DNA from: Microbacterium sp. APC 3901
GTDB taxonomy: Bacteria > Actinomycetota > Actinomycetes > Actinomycetales > Microbacteriaceae
Assembly: GCF_030407765.1 (NCBI RefSeq)
Contig: NZ_JASDCU010000003.1
Coordinates: forward strand, 1-64,000
DNA length: 64,000 nucleotides
Reading direction: 5' to 3'
The notes beneath the pieces were generated by a model that saw only the letters and a list, made by a program, of their open reading frames with translations, made no database searches and was not told the DNA's origin. The translations under genes and the position numbers were made by a program. This document shows positions 63,408 to 64,000 of the stretch, piece after piece (the first letter of the stretch is position 1; every line of letters begins with the position of its first letter).

Positions 63408-64000
63408 TCAGCTGGAGCGGCTCGACAGCACTCTCTCGGCATCCGTCACGTCGGTGGCCATCTGCGTCTTCAGTTTCTCGATCCCCTCGAATGCGACCAT
63501 GCCGCGCAGACGCTCGACGAACTCGACGGTCACGTCGTGACCGTACAGGTCGAGATCGGTCTCGCCGATCACATGCGCCTCGACCTGGCGCTCGAGCACG
63601 TCGTCGAAAGTGGGGTTGGTGCCCACCGAGATGGCTGCCCGATGCCGGAGCCCCGTCTCATGGTCGACGAGCCATCCGGCGTACACACCGTCGGCAGGAA
63701 CGAACGAGTCGACGGACGCCGAGAGATTCGCAGTGGGGAAGCCGAGTTCCCGCCCGCGCTTGAGTCCGTGCACGACCTCACCGCGCACGTCGACGTTGCG
63801 GTCGAGCACACGAGCGGCAGCGGTGACGTCACCGGCCATCAGCAGTTCACGGATCCACGTGGAAGAGACGCGACGATCGGACCCGTCGAGGAACACGTCG
63901 TCGACGACCTCGACCGTGAATCCGTACCTCGGCCCGAGTTCTCTGAGCAGATCGGGGTCTCCTGCTCCGCCCCGACCGAACCGGAAGTCCCGGCCCACGA
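63408..64000 (-). CDS. ribF: Bifunctional riboflavin kinase/FAD synthetase, 5' end missing
   Basis: The frame enters from the right edge, so only the C-terminal 197 residues are visible. GRDFRFGRGGAGD and VSSTWIRELLMAGDVTAAARVL are the end of the FAD-synthetase nucleotidyltransferase domain; GEVVHGLKRGRELGFPTANL, VYAGWL and NPTFDD start the flavokinase domain. It makes FMN then FAD, used by the flavoproteins in this window. The GTG near the edge is internal (VGRDFRFG), not a start. Confidence 0.93.
   Translation of the reverse strand, partial: VGRDFRFGRGGAGDPDLLRELGPRYGFTVEVVDDVFLDGSDRRVSSTWIRELLMAGDVTAAARVLDRNVDVRGEVVHGLKRGRELGFPTANLSASVDSFVPADGVYAGWLVDHETGLRHRAAISVGTNPTFDDVLERQVEAHVIGETDLDLYGHDVTVEFVERLRGMVAFEGIEKLKTQMATDVTDAERVLSSRSS

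Noticed and set aside
61054-64000. Possible phage-defence island around the SNF2 helicase
   Set aside because: Neighbours are pfkA and ribF, with no nuclease, methylase or toxin-like gene in view.
1-64000. CRISPR arrays, insertion sequences, integrases, tRNA or rRNA genes
   Set aside because: None seen: no regularly spaced repeats, no transposase or integrase motifs, and no cloverleaf other than the tmRNA.

Overview
The window is a chromosomal segment of a high-GC Gram-positive bacterium. The gene order ftsK-pgsA-cinA-clgR-DUF3046-recA-recX-miaB-miaA, the GC-rich codon use, the ssrA tag ending in FALAA and the TANNNT-type -10 hexamers point to Actinomycetota. Microbacteriaceae, most probably Microbacterium, is the best guess from protein flavour. 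No genus-level marker was tested. I see no prophage, insertion sequence, integrase, CRISPR array, tRNA or rRNA. About 66 protein genes and one tmRNA fill the window.

Layout. 1-2954: tail of a secreted protein, a small membrane-anchored protein, a conserved coiled-coil protein, tmRNA (ssrA) and a SIMPL-domain protein. 2965-10304 (mostly minus): hflX, a class I methyltransferase, HAD phosphatase, dapF, a YpeA-type acetyltransferase, a RibD/DHFR-like reductase, miaA and miaB. 10376-17054 (minus): recX, recA with a LexA-type SOS box, DUF3046, clgR, cinA C-terminal domain, pgsA and ftsK. 17137-25923: GNAT, RNase J, dapA, NUDIX, SDR, folA, thyA, then a thioredoxin-like/DUF4395/OsmC set and dapB. 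25983-33359: histidine phosphatase, an aldo/keto-reductase-like protein that lacks all four catalytic residues, pnp with a structured leader, a glycosyltransferase-SGNH hydrolase fusion, DedA and DUF5302. 33419-36982: a dicarboxylate symporter divergent from a CitA/DcuS-type two-component system. 37055-42487: FAD oxidoreductase, FMN reductase plus luciferase-like monooxygenase, acyltransferase and serine hydrolase. 42504-47179: the EfeUOB iron uptake operon behind a DtxR-like box, then a 2-oxoglutarate oxygenase. 47186-51609: a winged-helix regulator/membrane protein pair with tandem palindromic operators, rpsO, yceI, an FKBP and a PrsW-type protease. 51698-64000: FAA hydrolase, aspA, metallophosphoesterase, TetR, phosphate transporter, S9 peptidase, pfkA, a SNF2 helicase and the 3' part of ribF.

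How it works together. Most of the content is housekeeping: lysine/peptidoglycan precursors (dapA, dapB, dapF), folate/thymidylate (folA, thyA), tRNA modification (miaA, miaB), recombination (recA, recX), RNA turnover (RNase J, pnp) and ribosome rescue (ssrA, hflX). Accessory modules cover dicarboxylate sensing and uptake (with aspA elsewhere in the window), iron uptake, flavin redox and thiol redox. Genes are tightly packed, with many stop/start overlaps (TGATG, ATGA or GTGA) that suggest translational coupling, and strong GC-rich hairpins separate convergent units.

Strongest observations: (1) at least 19 genes have a TANNNT hexamer exactly 6-7 nt before the start codon, the signature of leaderless transcription; (2) a tandem CTTTCC-N4-GGAAAG operator upstream of the membrane protein/winged-helix pair; (3) the catalytically dead-looking AKR paralogue; (4) the GT4-SGNH fusion; (5) an orphan 14-bp hairpin at 50198-50248. 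I found no convincing evidence of a wholly new multi-gene system.
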